Source: Paenibacillus_D sp047238105 (GTDB taxonomy: Bacteria; Bacillota; Bacilli; Paenibacillales; Paenibacillaceae). From it: a stretch of DNA of 64,000 nt. The position numbers and the translations under genes are program-made. The notes below the pieces were generated by a model. It was not told where the DNA came from and made no database searches. It saw only the letters and a program-made list of their open reading frames with translations. Each line of letters opens with the position of its first letter. Position 1 is the first letter of the stretch. Location: contig NZ_JBDFMD010000001.1 of assembly GCF_047238105.1 (NCBI RefSeq), positions 3,658,001 through 3,722,000 on the forward strand, given 5' to 3'. Shown piece after piece: positions 32,669-42,414 of the stretch.

Positions 32669-33655
32669 ATGAAGACGAACCCAGCTGTTCAAGACATCAA
32701 ACCTCAAGGGGGCGGCTCCAAGCTATCGTTGGGGCGGCAATTGCGCAAGCAGCTCACGATCCAGATTTTCGTCTGGCTGGGCATGGCGTTCCTGCTGGTA
32801 TTCAGCTTTACGCCGATGTTTGGCGTTATTATGGCGTTTAAGGATTACCGAATATCGACCGGCATCGCGGGGATTTTTACGAGTGAATGGGTCGGACTGA
32901 AGTACTTTCACGAGCTGGTGAATGACTACCGGTTCCCGATGCTGGTGCGCAATACGCTTGCGATCAGCCTGCTGAAGCTGGTCTTTGCCTTTCCGGTGCC
33001 GATCCTGCTGGCGATTATGATTACAGAGGTCAAGCAGGCGGCTGTCAAGCGGCTCGTCCAGACGTTTAGCTACTTGCCGCACTTTATCTCCTGGGTCGTC
33101 GTTGTCGGCATCGCGTATGCCTTCTTCTCGACGGAGATCGGGATTATCAACCACGCGCTGCTCTCGTTCGGTATCATCGACGAACCGCTGCGGGTTCTGA
33201 CCGACCCGGATTCGTTCTGGGGATTAGCTGTCGGTACGGCGGTGTGGAAGGAAGCAGGCTGGTGGACGATTATTTTCCTGGCCGCCATCGCAGGCATCGA
33301 CCCCGGGCTGTACGAAGCAGCACAGTTGGACGGTGCCGGCCGCTTGCGTCGCATCTGGCATGTGACCTTGCCGGGTATGCGGGGACCGATTGTCGTCGTC
33401 CTGATTCTGTCCATCGGCAGTATGCTGGGCGGGGGACTGGTCGGCTCCAACTTCGAACAGTCGATGCTGCTGGGCAATTCCATTAACAATGACAAGTCGC
33501 AGATTATCCAGACGTATGCCTTTAATGTCGGGCTGGCGCAAGGACGTTTTGCTTTTGCAACCGCTATTGATCTTGTGCAGTCCATTATCGCCGTGTTTCT
33601 TATTCTCACGAGCAACTTTATCGCCAAGCGCGTATCAGGCACCGGCCTGTACTGA
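32669..33655 (+). CDS. Carbohydrate ABC transporter permease B1, CUT1 family (LplB type)
   Basis: A 328-residue permease with six membrane segments, first gene of uptake operon B. FTPMFGVIMAFKDYR and the EAA loop YEAAQLDGAGRLRRIWHVTL are diagnostic. It has an N-terminal cytosolic extension of about 25 residues. ATG at 32669 follows GGCAGGAGGGG. It is related to but clearly distinct from the operon A permease, so the two importers are paralogous systems for different sugars. Confidence 0.93.
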   Translation: MKTNPAVQDIKPQGGGSKLSLGRQLRKQLTIQIFVWLGMAFLLVFSFTPMFGVIMAFKDYRISTGIAGIFTSEWVGLKYFHELVNDYRFPMLVRNTLAISLLKLVFAFPVPILLAIMITEVKQAAVKRLVQTFSYLPHFISWVVVVGIAYAFFSTEIGIINHALLSFGIIDEPLRVLTDPDSFWGLAVGTAVWKEAGWWTIIFLAAIAGIDPGLYEAAQLDGAGRLRRIWHVTLPGMRGPIVVVLILSIGSMLGGGLVGSNFEQSMLLGNSINNDKSQIIQTYAFNVGLAQGRFAFATAIDLVQSIIAVFLILTSNFIAKRVSGTGLY

Positions 33656-33681
33656 CCACGGCACGGAAGGGAGCTGCCTGT

Positions 33682-34560
33682 ATGGCCCGCAAGACGAGAG
33701 AAGATTATACTGTCGACACCATCAATTATCTGCTGCTTGCCCTCGTAGCATTGATTACGCTGTATCCGTTCTATTATGTGCTGATCGCTTCCTTCAACCT
33801 CGGGCAGGATACGGCACGCGGCGGATTGTACTTGCTGCCCCGGGCATTTACGCTCAATAACTATATCTACTTCTTCAATGACAAGCATTGGGTCAACGCC
33901 TTCTTCGTCACGGTGGCACGGACCGTCGTCGGCACGCTGCTGGGCGTCATCTTCACCTGCCTGGTCGCCTATGGCTTGTCCAAGCCATATCTGCTGTTCC
34001 GCCGCTTCTACTTTCTGCTCGTCGTCATCGCGATGAATATCTCGGGCGGGCTGATCGCATTTTACGTCGTGCTGCGCGGTCTGGGTCTCCTCAATACGTT
34101 TGCCGTCTACGTCGTGCCAACGATGCTGAGTCTCTTCTTCCTGCTGATCGCTGTCTCCTTCTTCCGGGAGATTCCCGAGGAGATCGGCGAGTCGGCACGG
34201 ATGGACGGGGCGAGCGAGATGACCATCTTCTTCCGGATGATCCTGCCGATCTCGCTGCCGCTGCTGGCGACGATGAGTCTGTTCCTCGGGTCGAATCAGT
34301 GGAATGCCTGGCTGGACTCCGCCTACTTCGTCCAGGGACAAGGTCTGCGCACGCTGGCGTACCGCATGATTGAGGTTATCAACCAGACGATGATCAATAC
34401 CGATACGATCGGCGCCGCTTATGCCGGCAGCATGCAGGTGACGTCATTCTCGGCACAAGCAACGGCCATGGTCATCTCGGTCTTCCCGATTATCTGTGTG
34501 TATCCGTTTATTCAGAAGTACTTTGTGCAAGGGATGATGTTAGGCTCAGTCAAAGGCTGA
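33682..34560 (+). CDS. Carbohydrate ABC transporter permease B2, CUT1 family (YtcP/LplC type)
   Basis: A 292-residue permease with six hydrophobic segments, starting 26 bp after B1. The EAA loop is GESARMDGASEMTIFFRMIL, and the C terminus VQGMMLGSVKG is typical of the group. ATG at 33682 follows GGAAGGGAG. It forms the channel with B1. No ATPase is in the operon. Confidence 0.93.
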   Translation: MARKTREDYTVDTINYLLLALVALITLYPFYYVLIASFNLGQDTARGGLYLLPRAFTLNNYIYFFNDKHWVNAFFVTVARTVVGTLLGVIFTCLVAYGLSKPYLLFRRFYFLLVVIAMNISGGLIAFYVVLRGLGLLNTFAVYVVPTMLSLFFLLIAVSFFREIPEEIGESARMDGASEMTIFFRMILPISLPLLATMSLFLGSNQWNAWLDSAYFVQGQGLRTLAYRMIEVINQTMINTDTIGAAYAGSMQVTSFSAQATAMVISVFPIICVYPFIQKYFVQGMMLGSVKG

Positions 34561-34672
34561 CAGGCTGCTGATGACAGGTTCCGTCCCACTCGGGTGCCCG
34601 GGATCCGGGAGGCGGACTTTCATAAATAAGTGTTTCTAAGGGTGTTCATACTATGCGAAGGAGTTGTCCGAT

Positions 34673-36256
34673 ATGAGAAAAGTACAAAAGGGGTCGGCCT
34701 GGCTCATCACGGCCAGTCTGCTGGTGCTGCTGCTGTCGGCATGCGCCGGCAACAATGCAGCGCCGGGCAATAACGGCAATGCAGATCATCCACCTGCCGC
34801 ACCAGGCAATAACAGCGAGACGAGCGACGCGCCGGAGCAAGTGACGCTGGATCTGTTCGTCGATCAGACCTGGTGGCCGATCAAGGAATGGTCTGGCGCA
34901 GTGGCTGAGGAGATTACCAGGAAGACGGGCGTGCATCTGAATGTAACCGTCGCCACCGATGACAAGCAGCTGCAGGTTATGATTGCTTCGGGCGATCTGC
35001 CGGATCTGGTGGCCACCAGCGGCCAGGTGAAGCGGATGTCCGATCCGGATCTGTCACTCGCCTGGAACGACCTGATTGCCGAGTATGCTCCGGACTGGGA
35101 GCTGGAGCAGGAGCGTATAGGCGTCAATACGGCAGAGGACGGCAATTTCTATACGATCCGCAACTTCTTCTCGACGGAAGCCGAGTGGGAAGAGTATAAG
35201 GACACAGCGCTGCTGTATACTGGCGGCATCTCAGTACGACAGGACATCCTGGAGGAGCTGGGCAATCCACAGATCCAATCCCTGGAGGACCTGACGGCAC
35301 TGTTCCAGACCGTCAAGGATACGTATCCCGACATGATCCCGCTTGTCTTAAACCCGCCAAACTGGCACCGCGCGTACTTCGAGCAGCAGTTCGGGGCGCT
35401 GAGCGGCTTCAACGATGTGGACGGCCAGTTGGTGTACTCACTCAACATGCCTGCGTACAAGGACATGTATCTGTACATGAATGACCTGTACCGCAAAGGC
35501 TTCATCCGGGCGGAGAATTATGCCTACAAGTCGGAAGATCAAGGCAAGCAGCTGATGTTCAACGGCACCGGATTCGCCTTCTCCTGGACGACGCAGGGCT
35601 CGGATCAGCTCACATCGGCTGCCAAGGAGCAGGGCGGCTACACGTTCGTGAACCTGCCGGTACGTCTGACGGATAACCTGAAGATCGTCAACTCGGCAGT
35701 CGGCTGGCAAGGCGTATTCATCACCAAAGGCAATAAAAATCCCGAAGCGTCCATCAGGCTGATGCAGTTCCTTCAATCCGATGAAGGCCAGAAGCTGGCG
35801 CTGTGGGGCATTGAAGGCGAGCATTGGGAATATGCACCGGATGGCGATTACCCCGTATTCAAATATAATACGATGGATGATGCCGAGCGCGTGGCCCGGG
35901 GCGCCTTCTACTGGGGCCTGCTGATCGGCTCGACGACGACGGAGATGCGCGCGCTGTATGAACCGGACACCGATGCGACGCGCACCAATCAGGTCGTCAC
36001 GGACGAAACCCAGTTCATGCCTGCGATCGGGCTGGTAGCGCCGGATGCGGATTCAGACGAGCAGGTCGTGCTGACCAATATCCAGGAAATGATCAAGAGC
36101 GAGGAGAGCAAGGTGCTGCTGGCAACATCGGAAGAAGCGGCAGCGGCGGCCTACGATGCCATGGTCGAGCAGGCCAATCGGATCGGTCTGGAGCGGCTGG
36201 AGGCATGGGCCAACGAGCGTTATGAGGAAGCCAATGCACAGCTGGCCGGATCCTGA
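34673..36256 (+). CDS. Extracellular solute-binding lipoprotein of sugar importer B
   Basis: A 527-residue solute-binding protein of the large LplA/YtcQ group. A lipoprotein signal ends in LLSAC with Cys24 as anchor, followed by an Asn/Gly/Pro-rich tether. ATG at 34673 was chosen (GAAGGAG upstream); a TTG at 34664 is too near that site. It is followed by a terminator and then by the two-component genes, so sensor and transporter are in one locus. Confidence 0.92.
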   Translation: MRKVQKGSAWLITASLLVLLLSACAGNNAAPGNNGNADHPPAAPGNNSETSDAPEQVTLDLFVDQTWWPIKEWSGAVAEEITRKTGVHLNVTVATDDKQLQVMIASGDLPDLVATSGQVKRMSDPDLSLAWNDLIAEYAPDWELEQERIGVNTAEDGNFYTIRNFFSTEAEWEEYKDTALLYTGGISVRQDILEELGNPQIQSLEDLTALFQTVKDTYPDMIPLVLNPPNWHRAYFEQQFGALSGFNDVDGQLVYSLNMPAYKDMYLYMNDLYRKGFIRAENYAYKSEDQGKQLMFNGTGFAFSWTTQGSDQLTSAAKEQGGYTFVNLPVRLTDNLKIVNSAVGWQGVFITKGNKNPEASIRLMQFLQSDEGQKLALWGIEGEHWEYAPDGDYPVFKYNTMDDAERVARGAFYWGLLIGSTTTEMRALYEPDTDATRTNQVVTDETQFMPAIGLVAPDADSDEQVVLTNIQEMIKSEESKVLLATSEEAAAAAYDAMVEQANRIGLERLEAWANERYEEANAQLAGS

Positions 36257-36326
36257 TCACCGCTAGGCAGTCTGCAATGCAATAACAGCATCTTCAGTAA
36301 GCATGCAGCTCGCAAGTTCATTGCTT

Positions 36327-36357
36327 GGGGAGAAGACCACGGGTCGTCTCCCCTTTG
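36327..36357 (+). terminator. Terminator between transporter B and its two-component genes
   Basis: Twelve-bp stem with one mismatch (GGGGAGAAGACC with GGTCGTCTCCCC), three-base loop, followed by TTT. Confidence 0.6.
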
Positions 36358-36463
36358 GCGTCCATAGCGAGGGAAGGGACCGCCTGTCTCCCCTCTTCTC
36401 CGGGGCAACGAGACGGGTATGCTATACTGGTGGAAAACGAGCAGACGGGGAGGAGGACGGGAG

Positions 36464-38263
36464 ATGAAAGCGCTTCGGCAATGGGCGGATCAGCTGCGGC
36501 ATCTGCGGATCGTCCCCAAGCTGATCATCGGCTATGTCCTGTTGGTCTTTATCCCGTTCACGCTGTTCGGCTTCTACTTCTATCATCAGATGTATGAGAA
36601 TGTGAAATCCCAGTACCTTATAGATCAGGAGAAGTTCATGGATCAGTCGCTCGCCAATCTGGAGATCGAGATGCTGAAGATCGAGTCCGTCCACTCCCTC
36701 TTCCAGAACAACGACACGCTCATCCGCTACCTTGGAGGGAAGTACGAGGCCGATTGGGAGATGATCTACACGTATCAGAATGATATAAGGCCGACCTTCA
36801 GCTTTGCCCTCCAGAGCGTGCCGGCTATCGAGCATATGAGCGTCTATATGCATAGCGGCGATGTGCTGTCGCTTGAGCCGGATCTCGCATCGTTCAGCGG
36901 ATATGCCGGTCCCCTGCCGGCAGCAGCCATCCAGGCCCTCCGTCCCAATCAGGGGCGGTGGGTCGCTGACGCGGCAGAGGGGCGGCTGCCCAGAGTCCAC
37001 TATATCAAAAACCTGTATAACGACACGTATACAGAAGCGCTGGGCTTCCTTGCCGTGGAGGTGAATCAGCGGCTGTTCGGCCAACTGGGAGGCTCCTCGC
37101 CGCAGGAGGAGGTCGCCTATTGGGCGGTTGTCGGCAGCAGCGGTGAACGCTTGTATGAGCAGCAGGTGCCGGGATACCTGGCAGGAGAGCTGACAGCGAT
37201 GGCCTCGCAGGCTCCCGAGCGAGGCATCCGGAGCTTCTTCGTAGCGGGCGATGCCTACCTGGTCCATGCGATACGCGTAGCGGCGCTTGATCTCGTGATC
37301 GTCCGGATGAGCCAGGTCGCCTCGCTGCTGGACATCCGGGCGGATCAGTGGCGGCTGATCGGCGCAGGCGTATTGCTACTGACCATTCTGTCGCTGTGCT
37401 ATTTTGCCGTCGGCTCGTCGATGACGAACCGGATCATCCGGTTCTCCCGGCATCTGAAGCGGGTAGACGACCCGAAGATTGCAGGCTACGCCGGGACCAG
37501 CGGCTCTGATGAGATCGGCTTCCTTATCCAGTCCTACAATGCGATGATCCGGCGGATGGATGAGCTGACCCATGACTATCACCGCTCCGAGATGCTCAAG
37601 AAGGAGGCGGAGATCAAGATGCTGCACGCGCAGATCAAGCCGCATTTCCTGTACAACACGCTGGAGACGATGCGGATGATGGCGCTCATGCGAGGGGAGA
37701 AGGAGCTGGCCGAGGTGGCTTCCTCGCTCGGCAACCTGCTGCGCTACAGTCTGGTCCGCAACCGGGACGAGGCGCTGCTCACTGACGAGCTGGAGCATGT
37801 CCGCGACTATATCGGCATCCATCAGGTGCGGATGGGCGAGCGGCTGCAGTTCCACCTGCGGGTCGAGGCGGATATCTCCGGCGTCCGGACACCGCGCTCG
37901 ATCCTGCAGCCGATCGTGGAGAACAGCATCCTGCACGGACTGGGCAAGAAGCGGGGGCAGGGCGTCATCGAGATCACGGTTAGCGAGCAGGAGGAGCATT
38001 ACCTGATCGAGATACGAGACAACGGACCGGGGCTGACGGCGGAGCGACGGGAGCTCATCCGGCGGATGCTCGATGGCCGGAGCGGCAAAGAGGAGGAAGC
38101 GCGGCTGGGTATCGGACTGCGCAATGTACATGAGCGGCTGAAGTCTTACAACGGCCAGGAGACAGGAATCACGCTGGAGGACGGAGAGGGCGGTGCGGTA
38201 TTCCGGATCCGGCTGATCAAGAAAGGGGGCGAAGGACATGCTGAAGCTGCTGATCGTCGATGA
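36464..38263 (+). CDS. Sensor histidine kinase, YesM type
   Basis: A 599-residue membrane kinase. One helix near residues 20-42, an extracellular sensor of about 250 residues, a second helix near 303-322, a HAMP linker, the His-kinase domain with phosphoacceptor His394 in IKPHFLYNTLE, and a C-terminal ATPase domain with N box VENSILHGLGKK and RDNGPGL. YesM kinases sense sugars or binding proteins and act through YesN regulators. ATG at 36464 follows GGGGAGGAGGACGGGAG. The 3' end overlaps the response-regulator gene by 26 bp. Confidence 0.93.
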   Translation: MKALRQWADQLRHLRIVPKLIIGYVLLVFIPFTLFGFYFYHQMYENVKSQYLIDQEKFMDQSLANLEIEMLKIESVHSLFQNNDTLIRYLGGKYEADWEMIYTYQNDIRPTFSFALQSVPAIEHMSVYMHSGDVLSLEPDLASFSGYAGPLPAAAIQALRPNQGRWVADAAEGRLPRVHYIKNLYNDTYTEALGFLAVEVNQRLFGQLGGSSPQEEVAYWAVVGSSGERLYEQQVPGYLAGELTAMASQAPERGIRSFFVAGDAYLVHAIRVAALDLVIVRMSQVASLLDIRADQWRLIGAGVLLLTILSLCYFAVGSSMTNRIIRFSRHLKRVDDPKIAGYAGTSGSDEIGFLIQSYNAMIRRMDELTHDYHRSEMLKKEAEIKMLHAQIKPHFLYNTLETMRMMALMRGEKELAEVASSLGNLLRYSLVRNRDEALLTDELEHVRDYIGIHQVRMGERLQFHLRVEADISGVRTPRSILQPIVENSILHGLGKKRGQGVIEITVSEQEEHYLIEIRDNGPGLTAERRELIRRMLDGRSGKEEEARLGIGLRNVHERLKSYNGQETGITLEDGEGGAVFRIRLIKKGGEGHAEAADRR

Positions 38264-39014
38264 TGAACCGATCATCGTAAATGGACTGAAGCATATGATA
38301 ACCGCAGAGCGTTCGTTGTTCACGCAAGTGGACTGCGCTTGCGATGCCTTCGAGGCGCTGGAGCATATCGAGCGGGAGTCCTACGATCTGCTCATCACGG
38401 ACATCCAGATGCCGGAGATGGATGGGCTGGCCCTGATCCGCGAGGCGCAGCAGCGGCAGCTGGAACGATTCGTCATCCTCTCCGGCTACGATGTGTTCGA
38501 CTATGCCCGGCAGGCGATGCGGCTCGGGGTAGAGGATTATCTGCTCAAGCCGATCCAGCACCGCGAGCTGTTCGAGGTGCTGAACCGCCAGGCGCTCGAG
38601 ATCATGGAGGCCAAGAAGGATGATCCCGGCCCCCCGGATGTGCCGGCGGCGGCGGAGCTGCCGTTGATCAGCAAATTCAAAGCTTACGTGAGTGAGCATT
38701 ATATGTATGATTTGGCGCTTGAGGACGTCGCCTCGCATTTGGGGATCCACCCCAACTATTTTTGCAGCGTGCTGAAGCGGGAGACGGGGATGACCTTCGT
38801 GCACTATCTGAACCAGGTCAAGATCGAACGGGCCAAGGAGCTGCTCGTCCATCCGCAGCAGCCTACTGTGGAGCAGGTGGCCCGCAGCGTCGGGTATGAG
38901 AGCATCCGCCACTTCTACAAAGTGTTCAAGCAATATACTGCGCATACACCGGGCAGCTACAAGGCTGCGGTACAGATGACGAAGGAAGAGCAAGGAGCCG
39001 CTAGAAACCGCTAG
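38238..39014 (+). CDS. Response regulator, AraC-type (YesN-like)
   Basis: A 258-residue regulator, short for the YesN group, since the usual central linker is almost absent. The receiver domain has the acidic pair Asp8-Asp9, phosphorylation site Asp55 in LLITDIQMPEMDG and Lys in DYLLKPIQ. The AraC domain has LALEDVASHLGIHPNYFCSV and VARSVGYESIRHFYKVFKQY. Phosphorylated by the overlapping YesM-type kinase, it most likely activates operon B. Confidence 0.93.
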   Translation: MLKLLIVDDEPIIVNGLKHMITAERSLFTQVDCACDAFEALEHIERESYDLLITDIQMPEMDGLALIREAQQRQLERFVILSGYDVFDYARQAMRLGVEDYLLKPIQHRELFEVLNRQALEIMEAKKDDPGPPDVPAAAELPLISKFKAYVSEHYMYDLALEDVASHLGIHPNYFCSVLKRETGMTFVHYLNQVKIERAKELLVHPQQPTVEQVARSVGYESIRHFYKVFKQYTAHTPGSYKAAVQMTKEEQGAARNR

Positions 39015-39041
39015 AATGCAGGTGCCAGAGGAAGGTCAGGG

Positions 39042-39071
39042 GAGCCGCTAGATGATATCCAGCGGCTCTTT
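39042..39071 (+). terminator. Terminator of the two-component operon
   Basis: Perfect 8-bp stem (GAGCCGCT with AGCGGCTC) with an 11-base loop followed by TTT. It overlaps the 3' end of the convergent aldo/keto reductase gene. Confidence 0.6.
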
Positions 39072-39938
39072 GCGTGTCGGCGGAGGGAAGACGGCATCCA
39101 GCTTAGCCAGTGTATCCTCGGTCAGCGCGATACAGGCGGCGGCAGCATTGTCCCGGACATGCGCCGAGCTCCCGGCTTTGGGGATGGCCAGCACATCTTG
39201 ATCGCGGATCGTCCAGGAGAGGATGAGCTGAGATGGTGTTACTTTATATTCCTTTGCAATACTAAGTACTTCCGGGTGCTCCAGCATCCCTCGCCGCAGA
39301 GTACCGCCCTGGGCAAGCGGGCTGTAAGCCATAACGGGTATACGATGCTCTTGCAGCCACGGCTGCAGCTCATATTCGATGCCCCGAGAAGCGATATGGT
39401 AGAGGACCTGGTTGACGGCACAAGCGGATCCGCCTGGCAGCTTCAGGAGCTCCTGCATATCGGAGATGTCCAGATTTGATACGCCCCAGCGCAGGATTTT
39501 GCCATCGGCGACCAGCTGCTCCATGCCCTCGATCGTCTCCTGAAGCGGGATGCGGCCGCGCCAATGGAGCAGATACAGGTCGAGTCTGTCTGTGCCGAGA
39601 CGCTGCAGGCTGGCCTCGCAGCTGCGGATCAGACGCTCGCCTCCGGCGTTGTGGGGATACACCTTGGAGACGAGGAACACGTCATCGCGTCTGCCGGATA
39701 TCGCCTCGCCGACCAATGATTCCGACCGCCCCTCGCCGTACATCTCCGCCGTATCCACCACAGTCATGCCTAGCTCGATACCCGTCTGCAAAGCCCGGAT
39801 CTCTTCATCCCGGCGCTCTGGGTTATCGCCCATATTCCAAGTGCCCTGACCCAGAACGGGGACGGCTGTGCCATCGGGGAGCTTGACGGTACGGCGTGTC
39901 AGCCGCTCCTTGATCTCATCATCAGTTGCCGTGTTCAT
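39048..39938 (-). CDS. Aldo/keto reductase
   Basis: A 296-residue NAD(P)H-dependent oxidoreductase of the DkgA-like branch. Catalytic Asp and Tyr are in VVDTAEMYGEGRSE, Lys in DVFLVSKVYP and His in LDLYLLHWRGRIP. The cofactor pocket ends in LAIPKAGS. It differs strongly from the reductase at 8385. ATG at 39938 follows GAGGAGG. Substrate unknown; monocistronic. Confidence 0.9.
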   Translation of the reverse strand: MNTATDDEIKERLTRRTVKLPDGTAVPVLGQGTWNMGDNPERRDEEIRALQTGIELGMTVVDTAEMYGEGRSESLVGEAISGRRDDVFLVSKVYPHNAGGERLIRSCEASLQRLGTDRLDLYLLHWRGRIPLQETIEGMEQLVADGKILRWGVSNLDISDMQELLKLPGGSACAVNQVLYHIASRGIEYELQPWLQEHRIPVMAYSPLAQGGTLRRGMLEHPEVLSIAKEYKVTPSQLILSWTIRDQDVLAIPKAGSSAHVRDNAAAACIALTEDTLAKLDAVFPPPTRKEPLDII

Positions 39939-40092
39939 CGATTCAGCCTCCTCTTTTGTAGATCAGTAGTCCTTATTGTAGCATACCCATACCGCTTGGA
40001 CGCCTGACGCAAGTCAAGTGAAGCATGCAAAATATCGGTGAGCTGTGGTAGACTATCGACAAACTTGTCGAACGGAAGGTTGGTCGGTGGCC

Positions 40093-41478
40093 ATGCAAAA
40101 ACTCGGTAGAAATGATACATGTCACTGCGGAAGCGGGAAAAAATATAAAAAATGCTGTCTGGATAAAGATCAGGAGAGCAATGTGACACGCATTGGCCCC
40201 GCAAAGGTGGCTGAGGAAAATATTGATGCAGTATTACACGAACACTTGGATTGGCAAGATCCGGTACATCTTGAGGTAGCTGAGCTATTTGTAAGTAAGG
40301 TTTCGGGCCGCTTCGATCCCGAAGACATCCTGACTGTGATCAATTTGTGGCACAGCTTTGCCTCCGATACGGCGCCCATCATCCGTAAGAAGTCTGTGTT
40401 CCCGGCCGCGCTGGAGGAGGTGCTCAGCGATCAGACCGGTACCATGGTCACCCAAGCGGAGCTGGCAGCCAGATACGGTGTGTCGGTAACGTCGATATCT
40501 AACAAGAGTCAACAATTGTTTGAGTATTTTATGACCGATTGGGTCGATAAAATAGAACAGGAACCTATGGGGGATGTGGACCTGCAGGGCGCGCGCCGCG
40601 AGATGGAAGCGCAGATGAAGGCTATGCAGGAGCTCATGGCGGAACAGGACTTTGAGACATTGGAGGATGCGCAGGCATTCATGAATCAGTTGTTGGAGAA
40701 CGGCGGCCTGTCGCTGGCTGAGGCTGGTAAAGCGGGGGCGAAGCGCGGCCCGAAGGCGAGCAAGTCGGCCTCGCTGATCCAACAAGCCATGGCCGAGCGC
40801 CAGCCTGCCAGAAAAGCCGAGCTGGCCCGTCAAGCGATCGAGGCCAATGCCGATGAAGCGGAGGCTTACAGCATGCTCGGCGATATGGCTCCCAATCCGC
40901 GCGTCGCGGCTTATTATTACCGGGAAGGGATGCTGGCCGCAAAACGTGTACTTGGCGAAGCACATTTCGAGGAGGCACATGGCCATTTCTGGATGGATAT
41001 CGATACCCGTCCTTATATGCGGGCCAAGATGGATTACGCGCAGGCTTGTGCGTCGATGTTCAATCAGGAGGAAGCGATCCGTCAGTACGAAGAAATGCTG
41101 GAGCTTAATCCCAATGACAACCAGGGCGTGCGCGACCTGCTGCTGCTGGCGTACCTGGAAGAGCACAAGTATGATGAGGCGTTGCAATTGATCAACACCT
41201 ATGAGTATGATTCCAGTGCATGGTTCTCGTATAGCCGCGTGTTGGCCGAGCACGGTCTGGGACAGTCAGCTGCCCGGGTCAAAAGCTTGCTGCGCCGAGC
41301 TCTGGTTGCCAACAGACATGTGCCGGCCTATCTGCTCGGCAAGAAGCGGCTTCCCAAGCAAACGCCGGAGTACTTCGGGATGGGTGACGACAAGGAAGCG
41401 GTGTATTACGCGCAGGCGAACTATCATCTGTGGGAGCTCCAGCCGAAGCTGACGAAGCTGCTGGCGGGCATGAAGTAG
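40093..41478 (+). CDS. SEC-C zinc-motif protein with TPR-like C-terminal region
   Basis: About 461 residues. The N terminus MQKLGRNDTCHCGSGKKYKK is a SEC-C motif (C-x-C-x8-C-C), a zinc finger otherwise found at the end of SecA, where it contacts SecB and ribosomes. A Pro-poor helical region follows, then repeats such as NPNDNQGVRDLLLLAYLEE that look like TPRs. The combination suggests protein-protein contacts rather than catalysis; the role is unknown. ATG 40093 gives the usual start; GTG 40087 has better spacing from GGAAGG. Confidence 0.8.
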   Translation: MQKLGRNDTCHCGSGKKYKKCCLDKDQESNVTRIGPAKVAEENIDAVLHEHLDWQDPVHLEVAELFVSKVSGRFDPEDILTVINLWHSFASDTAPIIRKKSVFPAALEEVLSDQTGTMVTQAELAARYGVSVTSISNKSQQLFEYFMTDWVDKIEQEPMGDVDLQGARREMEAQMKAMQELMAEQDFETLEDAQAFMNQLLENGGLSLAEAGKAGAKRGPKASKSASLIQQAMAERQPARKAELARQAIEANADEAEAYSMLGDMAPNPRVAAYYYREGMLAAKRVLGEAHFEEAHGHFWMDIDTRPYMRAKMDYAQACASMFNQEEAIRQYEEMLELNPNDNQGVRDLLLLAYLEEHKYDEALQLINTYEYDSSAWFSYSRVLAEHGLGQSAARVKSLLRRALVANRHVPAYLLGKKRLPKQTPEYFGMGDDKEAVYYAQANYHLWELQPKLTKLLAGMK

Positions 41479-41586
41479 GGAGCCTGGCTGGCTGCTCCCC
41501 CGCTTAGGCTCATACAATGCAATGCTTGCCTGGTTTGTCTCGGGCAGGCTTGTTTTGTTGCGTCCGGGATGGGAGATGTGAGGCGC

Positions 41587-42414
41587 CTACTTCTTGTGAT
41601 TGTAGAAGTACATCGTCAGCGGCGCGAAGACAATGACCAGCCCGGCCGATATCGCCAGTACAATCGTCACCTCGCCGCCCGTCGCCGAGCCGTGGGCAAG
41701 ACCGCGTACGGCGTCGACCACCAGAGTGACCGGATTGACGTTCACCAGCGCCTGCAGCCAGCCCGGCATCGTCGACGTATCGACGAACACGCTGCTGAGG
41801 AAGGTCAGCGGGAACAGCACCATCATGCTGATCGCCATCAAGGCCTTCTCGGTTCGTACGACGAGTCCGAGCAGCGTCCAGATCCATGACAGGCTGAAGG
41901 CAAACACCAGCAGCACCGCCACGCCCAGCAGCAATCCGGCGAACCCCCCATCCGGGCGGAAGCCGAGCGCATAGCCGAGTCCGATCATGATCGTGGAGGC
42001 CAGCAGATAGCGGACCGTGTCCACCAGCAGCGCACCGACAAGCACCGCCGGACGCCAGAACGGCAGAGTACGGAAGCGGTCGAAGATGCCTTTCTGGATA
42101 TCCTTGTTGAGATCCGTCCCCGTATACATCGTGATCATCGAGACCGTCATGACGAGGATGCCGGGCAGGACGAAGTCCAGATACTCGCCTGTCGAGCCGG
42201 AGATTGCTCCGCCGAACAAATAGGTGAACATCAGCAGGAAGATGACCGGAAAGGCCGTCACGTCGAACAATTGCTCCGGCACATACTTGATCTTCAGCAG
42301 CGCCCGCCAGGCGAGCGTCATGGATGCGCTGAATGCACTAGGCCGCTTGGGGCGCTGCTTCAGCGAGAGAACCTGCTCCAGGTCCGCACTTTCGCTATCC
42401 TGCCTGATCAACAT
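41587..42414 (-). CDS. ABC-2 type export permease, DrrB-like
   Basis: A 275-residue membrane protein with six hydrophobic segments of the ABC2 family, close to daunorubicin-resistance DrrB (GTDLNKDIQKGIFDRFRTLPFWR is characteristic). It forms an exporter with the ATPase whose gene overlaps it by 20 bp. The transported compound is unknown; family members export antibiotics or lipids. Confidence 0.9.
   Translation of the reverse strand: MLIRQDSESADLEQVLSLKQRPKRPSAFSASMTLAWRALLKIKYVPEQLFDVTAFPVIFLLMFTYLFGGAISGSTGEYLDFVLPGILVMTVSMITMYTGTDLNKDIQKGIFDRFRTLPFWRPAVLVGALLVDTVRYLLASTIMIGLGYALGFRPDGGFAGLLLGVAVLLVFAFSLSWIWTLLGLVVRTEKALMAISMMVLFPLTFLSSVFVDTSTMPGWLQALVNVNPVTLVVDAVRGLAHGSATGGEVTIVLAISAGLVIVFAPLTMYFYNHKK

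Noticed and set aside
33070..34341. 423-codon minus-strand frame
   Set aside because: Antisense of the two operon B permeases; composition is His/Gln/Arg-rich, as expected for a shadow.
41520..41570. Terminator between the SEC-C gene and the DrrB-like gene
   Set aside because: Only a 5-bp GCCTG/CAGGC stem with mismatches could be drawn, although a T-rich stretch follows.
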